A stretch of DNA of 64,000 nt. Origin: Diphasiastrum complanatum (lineage: Eukaryota; Streptophyta; Lycopodiopsida; Lycopodiales; Lycopodiaceae). This document shows positions 1-11,089 of this stretch, piece by piece. Both the position numbers and the translations under genes were made by a program. Position 1 is the stretch's first letter, and the number at the start of each line of letters is the position of its first letter. The DNA is taken from the NCBI GenBank assembly GCA_029204225.1, contig CM055111.1:28352340-28416339 (forward strand), read 5' to 3'. The notes beneath the pieces are model-generated. The model ran no database searches, was not told where the DNA came from, and saw only the letters and a list, made by a program, of their open reading frames with translations.

Positions 1-775
1 TTGTTTCTACTCCTATGGAATCAAATGTAAAGCTAACTACAAGATTAGGAAAGATCCTTCAAGGACATTACTCTCTATAGAAAGCTAATAGGATCTCTTA
101 TATGGTTAACCATCACAAGACCTAATCTAAGCTTTGTGGTTGGTAAACTAAGTCAATTTATGCAAGATCCTAGTGAGGCTCATTGGAAGCTAGGAAAGAG
201 AGTACTTAGATACATCTCGGGATCTAGAGATTTTGGCATCTTGTATGGAGGTACTACACCTAACCTTTGTGGATTTTCAGATTCAGATTTTGCAGGTGAT
301 CAAATGGATAGGAAGTCAACAAGTGCCTTTGCAATCTATCTTGGAGATGGAGTGGTCTCATGGCTATCAAAGAAGCAACCAACTATCTCTCTATCTTCCA
401 CCGAAGCCGAGTACAAGGCATTAACAACATGCACCAAGGAGATTCTTTGGATCAAGAGGATGTTATTGGATCTTCACTTGCTGGAACCAGAGAAGACTCC
501 AATCATACTTTGTGATAACCTTTCAGCCCAAAGCTTGGCAAGCAATCCTGTTTTTTCATGCAAGGAGCAAGCACATTGAGATTGCTCACCATTTTGTGAG
601 AGATCAAGTCATTGCCAAAGAGGTGGAGCTTCAATATGTCTCTTCAAAGGAGTGTGTGGCTGATATCTTCACCAAACCATTGGGAAAGGACCTATATTTA
701 ATGCATAGATCTAATCTTGGAATGTGCTCAAAGACTATGTTGAAACTAGCATCCAATGTTGAAGAGGGAGTGTGA
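1..775 (+). pseudogene. Copia-1 RT tail and RNase H domain, frameshifted
   Basis: Translation gives the standard copia C-terminus. The RT/RNase H linker (STPMESNVK...) is followed by RNase H with the FSDSDFAGD aspartate block near 285, the SSTEAEY glutamate block near 398, a CDN aspartate block near 510, and the closing VADIFTKPL signature near 657. A one-base shift near 555 separates the last two parts, and there is another frame break in the first 120 bases. The stop codon lies in the first bases of the LTR, as is usual for copia elements. It is a broken polyprotein fragment of a cytoplasmic replication enzyme and is unlikely to be active. Confidence 0.88.
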
Positions 776-1425
776 AAATTGTCAACATTTCCTAGCTAGT
801 TTGAGGCCTAAATTGGCTAAAATTGTAAATAGTTTTGGTTCTGGAGTTTCACACGTGTGAACCAGGCCACAATGTTTTTATTTACTGTATTTTTTCAGTA
901 TGATGAAGTGTCAAACTTCATACCCTTCAAAATGAGACCATTTTGATGTATTTTGGTCATATAAGCCATTTTTAGCTATTTTTCCTATATAGGGAATATC
1001 TAGGGTCAAGTACCTTCTAGAGAGAGGAGAGAGAGTCATCTTCCTCATCCATAAATAGTAGGGAAGTCGTGGAGAACAGGTTGGAGAAACCTTTTGTATG
1101 CTTCATTGAGATCAATAGATCATTGTCATTGTTTCTTCCTCCATTGAGAGCATTGTTGTGTGTATTGTCTTCAAGCTATTGTGTATGATCTTAGGTGCTT
1201 TCCAAAAGTGATAGGCTGATGTATTATGGACTGTATAATGCTATTTTGGGCCGCACTTGATGTTTATGGAAGTTTCCATTTGTGATAAATGCTCTTTGAT
1301 CAAGTTCTTTGCATTCTAGGTAGCATAGAATGTGTTGCCAATTCCTAGCTTATGTAGTTTGGAGTGCAAGCATTCAAGCCAATGATCTTGGAGTTTAGAT
1401 CCACTTAGGATCTGTATTTTTCACA
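771..1425 (+). repeat. LTR of Copia-1 (655 bp), possibly also serving Copia-2
   Basis: It begins TGTGAAAATTG directly after the polypurine tract and ends TTTTTCACA just before a degraded primer site (GTTTATCAGTAC, 1426-1437; intact form TGGTATCAGAGC). It contains a CACACGTGTG palindrome near 849, the same motif that is repeated in the Copia-3/E LTRs. It shows no homology to the LTR start at 5660, so if it drives Copia-2 the arrangement is a recombinant. Confidence 0.7.
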
Positions 1426-1668
1426 GTTTATCAGTACATTGAAGCTCGTGGGAGAGATAGACTTCTTGCTTGCATGTGCTTCTTCTTTTGTGATTGAAGC
1501 AAGATCCAAATTCAAGATAGATTGATTTTCTGTATTGAGAATTTGTTCTCACATATGTTGCTAGATTTCATAGGGTGGATCAACATATGTGTTAGATCCT
1601 ATATTGAGATAGCAAGCAACATCCTTCAACTCCATTTTTTATCATTACTAGAATTTCTCACCAAGAAG

Positions 1669-2570
1669 ATGTCTTCATCTGGTTCACATTTCTTAGAGCA
1701 CAGTGAGAGATTAACATCTTCCAATTATGTAATGTGGAAGATCAGAATGGAATCATGGTTGATTCTATAGGATGTAATGGATATTGTGAGTGGAGCTGAA
1801 GAGAAACCTGCTGCACCTAATGAAGCTGCAGCATTCCACAAAAGAACTAGAATTGCCCTTCATTTTATAAAAATGAATGTTACCAATGAAGTGTTAAGAG
1901 AGATCGGTACATGCACCACTACCAAGGAAGCTTGGGATACTCTAAAAACAATCTATGAAATCAAAAATACTTCTAGATTGCTTACACTTAGAAACCAAAT
2001 ATTTCTAACCTATCAGAGAGTAGATGAGAGTGCTTCATCATATGTCATGAGAGTTAAGGATCTTCATCAAGAGTTAGCTGGTATTAGTGATGCTCTTAAG
2101 AACACTGAACTTGCTCAAGTAGTCCTAAATGGACTTAGAGATGAGTATGACAATATTGTGCAGACTTAATGCTGTCAGGGAGGATCTTCCATCCTTGGAG
2201 ACACTGCAAGGTGTTCTCATTGCTGCAGAAAGCAGTCAAGAGAACAAGATGTTGAGGATCAACAGACTTTCATTGAAAGATGGTGGAGATGACAAAGCAC
2301 TCTTCATCAGAGACAAGTCAAGAGGCAAGGGCAAAGGACAACAACACTTCAAGAAGGACAAAGCCAAAAAAGGTGGTGAGGATCAGTCCTCACAAGGTGC
2401 AACATCCAGTGGCAAGAAGAAGTTGTCAAAGATCAAGTGTTTTTTCTGTGGCAAGAAAGGACGTTATGCATCAAACTGTTTCAAGAAGAAGAACCAATCT
2501 AAGCAAGCTAACCTTACTAATGAGGATGAGTGTGAGGGTGTAGAGAGTGAAAGAGATGATTCATTAATGA
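1669..2570 (+). pseudogene. Copia-2 gag (UBN2-type) with zinc knuckle
   Basis: The start MSSSGSHFLEHSERL is followed by the LTSSNYVMWKIRMESWL motif typical of copia gag, then the helical UBN2 region (EAWDTLKTIYE...). An in-frame TAG lies at 1768-1770, and a frameshift near 2130-2165 splits the domain. The nucleic-acid-binding knuckle near 2437-2480 reads CFFCGKKGRYASNC: the CX2C and final cysteine remain, but the expected histidine is arginine, so a zinc ligand is missing. Gag forms the cytoplasmic virus-like particle; this copy should not. Confidence 0.85.
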
Positions 2571-4090
2571 TGTCTACTTTTTCATCTTTTCCTTTTAAGA
2601 ATGAAGTCTTCTGGTGGATAGATAGTGGGGCTAGTTCCCATATGTCTAGTTCTAGGAACTCTTTCACTAATCTCATGCCATATCTAGGTGCAAAAAGGTC
2701 AATCTATACTGCTAATGATGTAGAGTGTAGGATTAAAGGAATAGGCAGCATTCCATTGCATGCATCATCATCAAAATCTTTTTGCTTACATGATGTACTA
2801 TATGTACCTAGATTGACTAAGAATCTCATTAGTGTAGGACAATTGTTTGATAGTGGATTGGATGTCAAGTTTCAAGTTGACAAGTGTATAGTCTCAAGAG
2901 AAAATGAAGTTATTGCTAGAGGATCTAGAATTGGTAAGTTGTACAAACTAGATTCTAGGGAGAGTGCTAACATTTCAGATATTGCTTATGAGACCAAGGT
3001 TCTACAAGAGGATATGTGGCACAAGAGATTGGGTCATACCAATTTCAAAGCCATGCAATCTATGCTCAAAGAAGGAAAATTTGTTGGTCTACCAAAGACA
3101 CTGTCAAAGGAGCTTCTACCTTGTGAAGCTTGTGTGCTGGCAAAGTCACACAGAAGGCCTTTTCCTAGATCAAGTATCAAGAAAAGGCAACCATTTGAAC
3201 TTATACACTCAGATGTTCATTTATCATCAACTAAGAGCAGAGGAGCTAACTGCTTTGTCTCTTTTGTAGATGATTATACAAGACATTCTTGGATCTATAT
3301 GTTGTCTTCAAAAGCCATGGTTTATGATGTTTTTCTTACTTTTAAAGCTTATGTAGAGAAGCAGTTTCCTTTCAAGTTAAAACCTTTAAGAAGTGATAGT
3401 GGAGGGGAATACACTTCCAATAATTTTAAAGACTTTTGTGAGAGAGGGTGTATTCAAAGAGAGTTCTCTTGTTCATAAACTCCTCATCAAAATGGAGTTG
3501 CTGAGAGAAAAAATAGAACTTTGTGTGAATGTGCAAAAGCCATTAGGCTGAAAGCTTCTCTGCCTAAAGAATTTTGGGGAGAGGCAGTTGCATGTGCAAA
3601 CTATCTTTGTAATAGGCTTCCAAATCTTGCAATAGGAGGAAAGACACCATTTGAGATGTTGTATAAGAAAAAGCCTAAGGTAGATCATCTTAGGATTTTT
3701 GGTTGTGTATGCTTTGTGCATGTGCCTCTAGAAACTAGGAAGAAGGAAGATCCTAGTGCAGTAAAAGAACTTTTTGTAGGTTATGCATCCACTAAGAAAG
3801 CATACAAGATTTATTTGCCCTCTACTGACAAAAATGTTGTTAGTAGAGATGTGATCTTCCATGAAGATCAGAAATTTAACTTGGATGATGCACAGATCAA
3901 AGAGACTCATGCAAGATCAATCATCAATCTTGATGTTGTTCAAGAAGAGGTGAGGTCGAGGCTTGAGGAGGAGCAAATTCAACCTACCACACCCAGAAGA
4001 TCTACACGAGCAAGATCTGAACCAAGGAGGCTCACATATGATGAAGAAGGAAGGCAAGTGGAAGGTGAAACTTCCTATCATGCACTTTTT
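2571..4090 (+). pseudogene. Copia-2 protease and integrase
   Basis: The aspartic protease active site WWIDSGASSHM is intact near 2611. The pre-integrase zinc region begins at MWHKRLGH (about 3016) and closes with CEACVLAKSH. The integrase core shows the expected acidic residues: HSDVH (about 3211), FVDDYTR (about 3270) and GVAERKNRT (about 3497). A TAA at 3476-3478 interrupts the core shortly before that glutamate. The C-terminal region continues to the VISRDVIF-like segment near 3840 and an acidic linker. Protein processing and DNA integration would both be compromised. Confidence 0.87.
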
Positions 4091-5645
4091 ATATCAGATG
4101 AAGAGCCTAAGGATGTCCAAGAAGCTTTTCAATCCAAGGAGTGGGTTGAAGCAATGACCCAAGAATTTGAAGACTTGATGTCAAATAACACATGGGAGCT
4201 TGTGGAGCCACGAAACAACATGCATGTGATCGGATGTAAGTAGGTATTCAAAATCAAGTATAATCATGATGGATCTATCAATAAGTATAAAGCAAGACTT
4301 TGTGCCAAAGGCTACTCACAGATCAAAGGTCTTGACTATGAAGATACCTTTGCACCAGTTGCAAAGATGGTAACAATTTGAATATTCATCTCTCTTGCAT
4401 GTTTTCACAAATGGAGTATGTTCCAGCTTGATGTTTCTAATGCATTTCTCAATGGTTACCTTGAGGAGGAGATTTATATGGAGCAGCCTCCAGGTTTTGT
4501 GAAGGAAGGTGATGAATCAAAAGTTTGTCTTTTGTTCAAAAGTCTGTATGGACTGAAACAGGCACCAAGGTCTTGGTATGCAAGGCTCAATTCCTATCTC
4601 ATATCACTCGGATTTTGTCTAAGTGAATATGACCCTTCTCTGTATTATAAGTTTGTAGATAACTTTGTAATTATTCTTCTCATCTATGTAGATGATATCA
4701 TTCTTTGTGGAAATAATGAGAAGTTAGTTGAATAAACTAAACATAAACTTGGTACTGAGTTTAAGATGCAAGACTTAGGAGTTCTTCACTATATTCTAGG
4801 CCTTGAAATAGATTTTTGGAAAGGTCATGCATTTATAAGCCAAAGTAAATATGCACTTTCCATGCTCAGAAAATTCCATATGGAGAATCCGTAAAGGCAT
4901 AGATACACCTATGGAGCACACTGCAAAAGTTCCTATTAAAGATGATGAAAAATCCTTTGAGGACATCACTCTTTATAGGAGTCTTATTGGCTCACTTATT
5001 TGGTTAACAGTGACTAGGCCTTATCTAAGCTTTTGTGTTCATAAGCTAAGTCAACACATGCAGGATCCAAAGTTATATCATTGGAAGTTGGCTAAAAGAG
5101 TCTTGAGGTATATATCTTCTACCTTGGATTATGGACTATTAGGAGAAGATCTGAGTTTGATTGCTTTTTCAGATTCAGATTTTGCAGGAGACAGGTTGGA
5201 TAGGAAATCCACAAGTGCTTACACTATATTTCTTGGAGAAAATTTGGTTTCTTGGCTATCAAAGAAGCAAGCAACTATTTTCTTATCATCTTGTGAAGCT
5301 GGATACAAATCTCTTACAACCACAACAAAGGAGGTTTTATGGATCAAAAGGCTACTTTTGGAGCTAAAGTGTTATGCAAATGAAGATTTATCAACTATCA
5401 AGAATGATAACATTTCTGCTCAGGCTCTTGCAAATAATCCAGTATTTCATGCAAGGAGCAAGCATATTGAAGTGGCTCATCATTTTGTAAGAGAAAAAGT
5501 CATTGGAAGGGAGATCTCATTGGAGCATGTTTCATCTTCAGATTGTGTTGCATATCTTCTCACCAAACCTCTACTCAAGAATGTCTTTATGAAGATGAAA
5601 TCTAACCTTGGCCTAATTTCGAAGTCTATGTTGATAGGAACATAA
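4091..5645 (+). pseudogene. Copia-2 reverse transcriptase and RNase H
   Basis: RT begins near the EAFQSKEWVEAM segment and carries [34 protein letters not shown] and the catalytic YVDD at 4685-4696. In-frame stops occur at about 4241 and 4379, with another break near 4735. RNase H from about 4905 has FSDSDFAGD, a mutated SSCEAGY (normally EAEY, so the catalytic glutamate region is altered) and KNDN in place of CDN. The C-terminal motif reads AYLLTKPL instead of ADLLTKPL. The gene is clearly recognisable and clearly dead. Confidence 0.88.
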
Positions 5646-5659
5646 TTTTTAAGGAGGAG

Positions 5660-5951
5660 TGTGAATATTATTAAAATATTATCTTCCTATCTCGAGTTTG
5701 GAGTCATGTCCATGGTTATTTCCACTAAAATTCATGTTGTACATAAAAGGAGTGTGAATTGAACACATATCCTTCTAGTGTAGCTCAGATTTGAGTTAGA
5801 TAGGTTCAATTATGATGACATGCAGATGTTTAGATAGCATGCAAAGTTTTATTGTATGCATGCAAGCCACATGCAATCAGTGCATGCAATATGCAAAGTA
5901 GTTTCTATGATCTACACATGTCTAGGCAGTTTTATGAGTTGACATGCAGTA
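5660..5951 (+). repeat. Truncated 3' LTR of Copia-2
   Basis: It begins TGTGAATATTATT straight after the polypurine tract AAGGAGGAG. Homology cannot be followed past about 5950, where the sequence switches to the RT coding region of Copia-3. The region contains short ATGCA-rich repeats (GCATGCAA and related) between about 5818 and 5960. Confidence 0.6.
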
Positions 5952-6699
5952 CATGCAAGAGCATGGTACTCTAGGTTGCATTCCTATCTTATTTCCATTA
6001 GATTTGTTGTAAGTTTCTATGAACCATCATTGTACTACAAATGTAATGATGGGAAGATCATTATCTTTGTTTTATATGTTGATGACATTATACTCATAGG
6101 AAATGATCTAGATGGCATCAAAAATGTAAAAAATTTCTTGTCTAGTGAATCTAGAATGGTAGATCTAGGACTTCTTAAGGTTATACTTGGAATAGAAGTC
6201 ACTAGAAGTAATGATTTTACTTTCATATGTCAATCTAAGTATGCTAGATCAATCTTAGCAAAATTTGGCATGATTGATTGTAAAGGAGTGGAGGAGCTAT
6301 ATCTTGGCTTTCCAAAAAGCAAGATAACATCTCTCTTTCATCAACAGAATCCGAGTATAAAGCTATGACAACAACAACAAAGGAGGTTCTTTGGCTTAAA
6401 AGGCTTTTGGAGGAGCTACATGTGATCAAGGATGAAGAAATTCCATGCATATATTGTGACAATCAAGCAGCTCACAACTTGCAAACAATCCAGTCTTCCA
6501 TGCTCAAACAAAGCACATTGACATTTCACATCATTTCGTGAGGGAGAAAGTGCAAGCAAAGGAGATCAAGCTTATTCATGTTTCATCATCAGATTGCATT
6601 GTTGATATACTCACCAACGCATTGCCTAAAGATCCATTTGTAAAAGTAAGATTGGCTCTTGGAGTTATAGATAGATCTATGCTAGATTTACCAAGCTAG
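5952..6699 (+). pseudogene. Copia-3: RT end and RNase H fragment
   Basis: The fragment opens inside RT (AWYSRLHSYLIS) and includes an intact FVLYVDDIILIGND active-site motif near 6073. It passes through LGIEVTRS and then jumps at about 6290 into RNase H: a large internal deletion removes the start of RNase H. The remaining part, split over frames, shows the SSTESEYKAMTTTTKE, CDNQAA, HAQTKHIDI and VDILTNALP blocks. It ends just before its polypurine tract. Its LTR matches that of element E, so it is the pol-bearing relative of E. Confidence 0.83.
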
Positions 6700-6711
6700 A
6701 TTTTTGAGGAG

Positions 6712-7289
6712 TGTGAAAAATGCAAAAAGAAGTTTGGTAGAGGCCAGAAATCTTGTATATAGGATAAACACACATGTGTGGAGCCTGTTCCCACGTGTAA
6801 AACTAGTGTACTTGTCATGTACCATAATCATATATGTTGTACATATGATTTAATTCAAGTTCTAGTGGCTAAAATGGCCAAAAACTAGTTTTCTAGAGAT
6901 ATGACACATGGCATCAATCTATTGATTGCATGAGCCAAATATTTTGAATAGGTGTCACATCCCATGTGTAGAGGACAGCTCACACGTGTGGAAATAGCTG
7001 AAGTAGGCGATTTTTTGCTTTTAGAATATTTCCATGAAGATCTACATATAGTAGGAAATTGGACCAAAAATGTCCAAAATGGAAAGTTTGATCCAAGTGT
7101 CAAAATTGCATGATGATGACAAGGCATCCTCACATGTGTGAATCTGATGCATGATCAGTACCTCGAGCTCCAAGAAGTGTATATATAGAGGCATATATGG
7201 CCATAATCAATGTGAGACGTCAATCTTGATTTTGGAAGCAATTTTGTGTGATTCTCTCCATTTGTCTACATTTGTTTTGATTGTTTTGA
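6712..7289 (+). repeat. Copia-3 3' LTR, truncated; same family as the E LTR
   Basis: It starts TGTGAAAAATGC after TTGAGGAG. It is alignable almost base for base with 26,798-27,388 of element E (same CACGTG/CATGTG palindromes, same TATA region, same ATTCTCTCCATTTGTCTACA segment). Homology stops at TTGTTTTGA (7281-7289), where reverse-strand gag of element X-A begins. The missing part corresponds to about 240 bp of the E LTR. Confidence 0.85.
6771..7190 (+). promoter_or_regulatory. Putative LTR promoter with CACGTG/CATGTG palindromes and TATA box
   Basis: A TATA-like TATATATAG lies at 7180-7188. Upstream are CACATGTGTG (6771-6780), a CACGTG core (6792-6797), CATGTG near 6963, CACACGTGTG (6981-6990) and CACATGTGTG (7131-7140). 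CACGTG is the plant G-box and CATGTG an E-box-type site bound by bHLH, bZIP or NAC factors. The repeated arrangement is seen in the sequence; that it regulates transcription is inference. Confidence 0.45.
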
Positions 7290-7290
7290 T

Positions 7291-7775
7291 TCGAATGTCA
7301 TATCTGGTAGACTCAGTATGAGCATTCTCAGCGACTGATAGGACGTCCATAGAGATTTCATAAAGTACATCAGCGAGTTGAGCGAAGATCGTTCTGACCT
7401 TCTCAACGTGCTGATCTAACTAGTTGCCATCCCATCGTATGGATTGCAGTTGATTGTGAAGGTGCATGACTGAAGCTTCAGTCCTCACTTCATACTTCTG
7501 CTTTATCTTTCCCACGCTGCATGGCTGCTTTTGCAGTCTTCAATCTGCATGAGTAGATCTTCATTTATGGACGAAACGATGATTGCCATTGCACGCTCAT
7601 CCTTTCTGATCCATTCAGCTCTCCTCAAGTCTCCGCCTGGAGGCTGCACCTCTGAGAGCTCGGTCACCGACCAGATGCCTTCGCCCTTCAAAAGTGTTTT
7701 GATTTTGAATTTCCAGAGTATGTAATTTGCACCATGTAGACTAATTGCTACTCTGGTCTGGATTGTCGTAGCCAT
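7291..7775 (-). pseudogene. X-A gag, N-terminal part
   Basis: The ATG at 7,775 matches the gag start of X1 at 21,008 (MATTIQTRVAISL versus MAMTIQTRVTISL). The segment holds the copia gag core: LWKFKIKTLLKGEGIW, a SEVQPPGGDL segment and SINEDLLMQIEDC. The frame is lost after about 7,505, but homology to X1 gag continues down to 7,291 (DMTF end), where the inversion junction cuts it. A longer reading extends upstream into the LTR but has no homology support as a start. Confidence 0.85.
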
Positions 7776-7829
7776 ATTGTGTTGTCTTGGAAGAATCACT
7801 GCTGGGATATCAGTAGTGATAACCTCTAG

Positions 7830-7841
7830 GCTCTGATACCA
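7830..7841 (-). other. Primer-binding site of X-A
   Basis: On the minus strand the sequence is TGGTATCAGAGC, complementary to the 3' end of initiator tRNA-Met, immediately following the LTR end ...TATGACA. It is identical to the sites of X1, D and E. Confidence 0.9.
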
Positions 7842-8600
7842 TGTCATAGAAGCTTTTTCTTTGTGTTTCGTGTTCATCCTCTCTTCTGATTCGCGAACAA
7901 TTTTCTGTCTTTGATTTTTCTTTTCATACGGAAGCTCTTAAGGGATCCCATACACATGACTACGCATCACAGAACATGTTTTATTCTAGCAATAAAGAGA
8001 CACAGCACAAGGCCAAGAGATACACAAAATAGAGCGATTATACTGTCAGTTTGGTTTTAGAGCGAGATCGTCAGTGTCTCGCTCGTTGGCGGAATGAGTC
8101 TTTGCTCTTTCGCTATGTTCTGCTCGTTGGCAGACTTTCATGCACAGCTATGTATTTTTGCTTTCTTACTCTATCCGCTATGTCTCTCTTTGTTTCTTAC
8201 AAATCTCTGTATTCACTATCTCTCTTCTTTTTCTCCTATCGGTTATGATCCAGAGAGGATCGTTTATACCTCCACTGTGTGGAGTTTTCAAGATAGCTAA
8301 ACGTAGAATCACAAGACTAGTTAACGCTAATCAACTAGTTAGTTAGTCTCCGTCGTTGCTATTCGTTTCAGTTGGGTATGAAGCCCGTTGAGCTGCCAAT
8401 TGGCAGCGCGAAAGATTTCTCTTTGTTTGTTTCATTCTTTTCGTTTTGTGGTCCTGGAGGTGTGTTTATGATTCGCGATTGATTCACGAATCATTCGTGC
8501 TTCGAGTCAAAGACACGTTGACTGTCGCGAATTGTTCTCGTTCGACCTTCGTGTCTTGTTCGTGCTGCGACAAAGTTGCAGGAGTTCACCATTTCTGACA
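7842..8600 (-). repeat. 5' LTR of X-A (759 bp)
   Basis: On the minus strand it begins TGTCAGAAATGGTGAACTCC and ends TGACA. Its counterpart at 39,423-40,182 is 760 bp. The two LTRs of one element are expected to be identical on insertion, so their divergence would date X-A. Confidence 0.9.
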
Positions 8601-8605
8601 GGTGT
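8601..8605. repeat. Target-site duplication of X-A, left copy (GGTGT)
   Basis: It flanks the outer end of the X-A 5' LTR. The reverse complement, ACACC, flanks the outer end of the X-A 3' LTR at 40,183-40,187. A 5-bp duplication is standard for copia integrase. Confidence 0.8.
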
Positions 8606-10310
8606 TTCTCACATGACACCACACGACCTATGGTGGAGTAGAAAGGCCAATCTCACACATGTTCAGATTTTTGGCTGTGGAGGTTATGCACATATTCTTG
8701 ATAAGCTTTGAAAGAAGCTTGATGAGAAAGTCGAATTAGGATACCTCGTCGGATATGACAACCATTCGTCATGCTACAAGATTTACATGCCAGAAACGAA
8801 TCTAGTGAAGACTGTGAGAGACATCAAGTTTGACGAGACCAGAACCATGGCCGACAATGATTCTACCACCTATCAAGTCTTAGGGAAGCAGTACTACAAC
8901 CTGCCAACCACAACACAGGGAGTAGAACTCGAACAATCAGACGAAGATGTTCGAGCTCCACATCAGCTGAGCAACGAATCAGATGAAGAAAGGTTCGTAA
9001 GCCTGCTCGCTGCTAGAACACTTATAAATCGAGATGGTTCCGGACCTAGACGAAGAGATAAAGACAAAGGCATTGCAGTACTAGAGGAATCTCCCAAGAG
9101 ATCAACAAGAGAGCGAAGAGCGCCAACAAGATTTGTGCCAGGCAGCTCAACTTCTACATCCGAAAAATTTTGTGGATTCAGTGGCAAACCACAAACATTT
9201 GAGGAAGCCATCGACAGTCCAGAGAAGGAAAATGGATCCAAGCCATGAACGAAGAAATCAAATCGATGAAGAAGAATGAGGTATGGACACTACAACCAGT
9301 GCCAAACAACAAAAGACAATACAATGTAAATGGGTTTGCAGACTCAAGTATGGACTGAATGGAGATGTTTTGAGATACAAGGCCAAACTTGTAGCGAAGG
9401 GTTTTTTTTAGAAGTATGACATCAACTACACTGAGACCTTCTCTCCAGTGGTGAAATATGCTTCCTTATGCCTACTATTTGCATATGCAGTTGCATACGA
9501 CCTCAACATTGTCAATGAGAAGACAACCTTCCTACATGGCGATCCAGATGAAGAGGTCTACATGGATCAACCACCAGGTTACACCTCCGAATCACTTCCT
9601 ACCTATGCATGCCGAATGCATAGGAGTATCTACAGTCTGAACCAATCAACACAACAATGGTATAAGAAGAAAGATCGTGAGATCCTTAGGATTTGAGCCA
9701 TTGATAGCCAATTCCAATGTTTATGTGAGAATCACAGATGGGGAGATTATCATTGTTGTTGTGTACACCATGCTATTGTGCAGAAACGAAGGCCTGATTG
9801 TAGGAGTGAAGAATGAGATCTCAAAACATTTCGAAATAGCAGAACTAGGAGAAGCCAGATGTTATCTAGGCTTGCAGATTGACTGCGACAATGACGAAGG
9901 AATGTTATACGTTCATCAGTCAAGGTACACCCAGAAAATCCTAGATGATTTCGGGATGATAGATTGCAAAGGGGCAAATACCCCAATGCTTGTAGAAATA
10001 ATCTTGACGAACAAAGATTGTTTGAATACAGAAGAAGAGCAAGAGATGATACAACACACACCATACAAGAGACTGATCGGATATCTAATGTATCTAGTAG
10101 ACAACACACGCCCCGACATTGCTTATGTCGTGTTCTGAATGAGCCAATTCAACATGAATCCAAGCTTAGCACACTGGAAGATCGTGAAGTGAATCTTATA
10201 GTACCTTTAGAAGATGAAGGATTATGAGTTGTTGTTGTCCGATTCTAGAAATGACATGGAATATTCTAAAAGTCGGCAAAAGGCTCCTATAGTAAACCCA
10301 AACGCTACAT
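8601..10310 (+). pseudogene. Copia-YZ 3' half: integrase C-terminus, RT, RNase H start
   Basis: The reading starts in the integrase C-terminal region (MTPHDLWW, then VQIFGCGGYAHIL) and runs through a linker with the RRSTRERRAPTRFV-like basic stretch. RT follows in broken frames: VWTLQPV, KTTFLHGD, PPGY and LGLQIDCDND are visible, but the YVDD site is replaced by VYTMLL near 9,755. The RNase H start (NTRPDIAYVV, MSQFNMNPSLAHWK) fades out by about 10,310. The missing 5' half, same family, is the minus-strand block 40,183-42,231; the two were separated by X-A insertion and then by the inversion. Confidence 0.82.
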
Positions 10311-10389
10311 GAATGTGGTAGAGAGTCGAAAATATTAGGATTAGGCAACCAGTTGGCATTCTGCGCATATAAGTCCAACATTGGGCCTT

Positions 10390-10632
10390 TAGGCTAGAAA
10401 GTGCCATGTGCACTAATATTTAAATAAAATATTTTTAACTTAGCTTTTGCAAGTTCCGAAGTTAAGAAACACAACTTGCACCCAAGAAACACAAAGTGAT
10501 TTAGACAGTCAAGATTGTGATCGTGATGGAATTTCAGTAGCCAATGGGTGATGAGGAGGTTCCACTCTCACTCTTATAAAAAAAGATCATTTTTTTTGTA
10601 TTTCCATCATTCGAAGGTTAATAGAACTCTGC

Positions 10633-10683
<51 letters not shown>

Positions 10684-10903
10684 TTGTGCTTTCTCTCTTT
10701 CCCTCCCTCATAATCTCTCTTCCTCTCTCTTGGTAATGTGAGTGTGAGATATGCTTAGTTTTCAAAATGCAATTTTATGATTGGATCTTAAGCTAGTTGG
10801 TGAAAGGCAACATCTCCAAGGCTCCTAGTTGGACCGAGCCCACTTCCCGTACTACACACTACCGGAAAAGAGATGAGAAACCCATCTTTTTCTTGGCTTA
10901 ACA
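10390..10903 (+). repeat. Probable 5' LTR of gypsy-like element G (left edge uncertain)
   Basis: The right edge is set by the primer site at 10,905; the last LTR bases are about ...TTAACA. The left edge cannot be proved because no second LTR copy of G is in the window; it lies somewhere after the end of Copia-YZ RNase H. It contains the (CT)n tract. Confidence 0.4.
10635..10683. repeat. (CT)n microsatellite
   Basis: About 24 uninterrupted CT units, followed by further pyrimidine-rich sequence. The short ORF that reads through it is an artefact of the repeat. Confidence 0.95.
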
Positions 10904-10904
10904 T

Positions 10905-10922
10905 TGGCACCGTTGCCGGGGA
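10905..10922 (+). other. Tat/Athila-type primer-binding site of element G
   Basis: TGGCACCGTTGCCGGGGA closely matches the TGGCGCCGTTGCCGGGGA site (complementary to tRNA-Asp) that is a hallmark of plant Ty3/gypsy Athila and Tat/Ogre elements, with one G to A change. This identifies the lineage of the gag further downstream. Confidence 0.75.
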
Positions 10923-11089
10923 GCCAAATGTTAGCCTTTCATCAACATAGTATTTTTTTGGTTGTGTTTTTGTTTATCTAGGTTCAGTTTGTTTTTCAAA
11001 TGTTTTGTTTATTACATGGTTTATGCTGATTTTTTGATTTTATTCCCTGAATTAAGAAAGGAAAAGAAAAAGAAAAAATAAATAAAAAA

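Larger units (their letters stand above)
1..1425 (+). mobile_element. Copia-1: 3' remnant of a Ty1/copia retrotransposon
   Basis: The window opens inside the end of a copia polyprotein (RT tail and RNase H), followed by a purine-rich polypurine tract (GAAGAGGGAG, 761-770) and a TG...CA LTR. The 5' LTR, gag, protease and integrase lie outside the window or are lost. The LTR is followed by a degraded primer site that leads into Copia-2, so the two elements sit head to tail with a single LTR between them. Confidence 0.85.
1426..5951 (+). mobile_element. Copia-2: nearly full-length, decayed Ty1/copia element
   Basis: Domain order is gag, protease, integrase, RT, RNase H, which defines Ty1/copia. 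A leader of about 240 bp precedes gag. Polypurine tract AAGGAGGAG (5651-5659) precedes a partial 3' LTR. Several stops and frameshifts make it non-autonomous. Codon use and wording resemble Copia-W and Copia-3, so these three form one loose clade distinct from family X. Confidence 0.85.
7291..8600 (-). mobile_element. X-A, 5' piece (5' LTR and start of gag) of a family-X copia element
   Basis: On the minus strand the order is LTR, primer site, gag start, cut off at 7,291. It corresponds to X1 positions 20,169-21,533. Its partner piece is 35,985-40,182, which starts about 70 bp further along the same gag. The LTR edge at 8,600 abuts Copia-YZ integrase with the duplicated bases GGTGT. Confidence 0.88.

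Noticed and set aside
5660-5951. LTR pairing of Copia-2 with the LTR at 771-1,425
   Set aside because: The two sequences share only the TGTGAA start; they do not align, so they are not an LTR pair.
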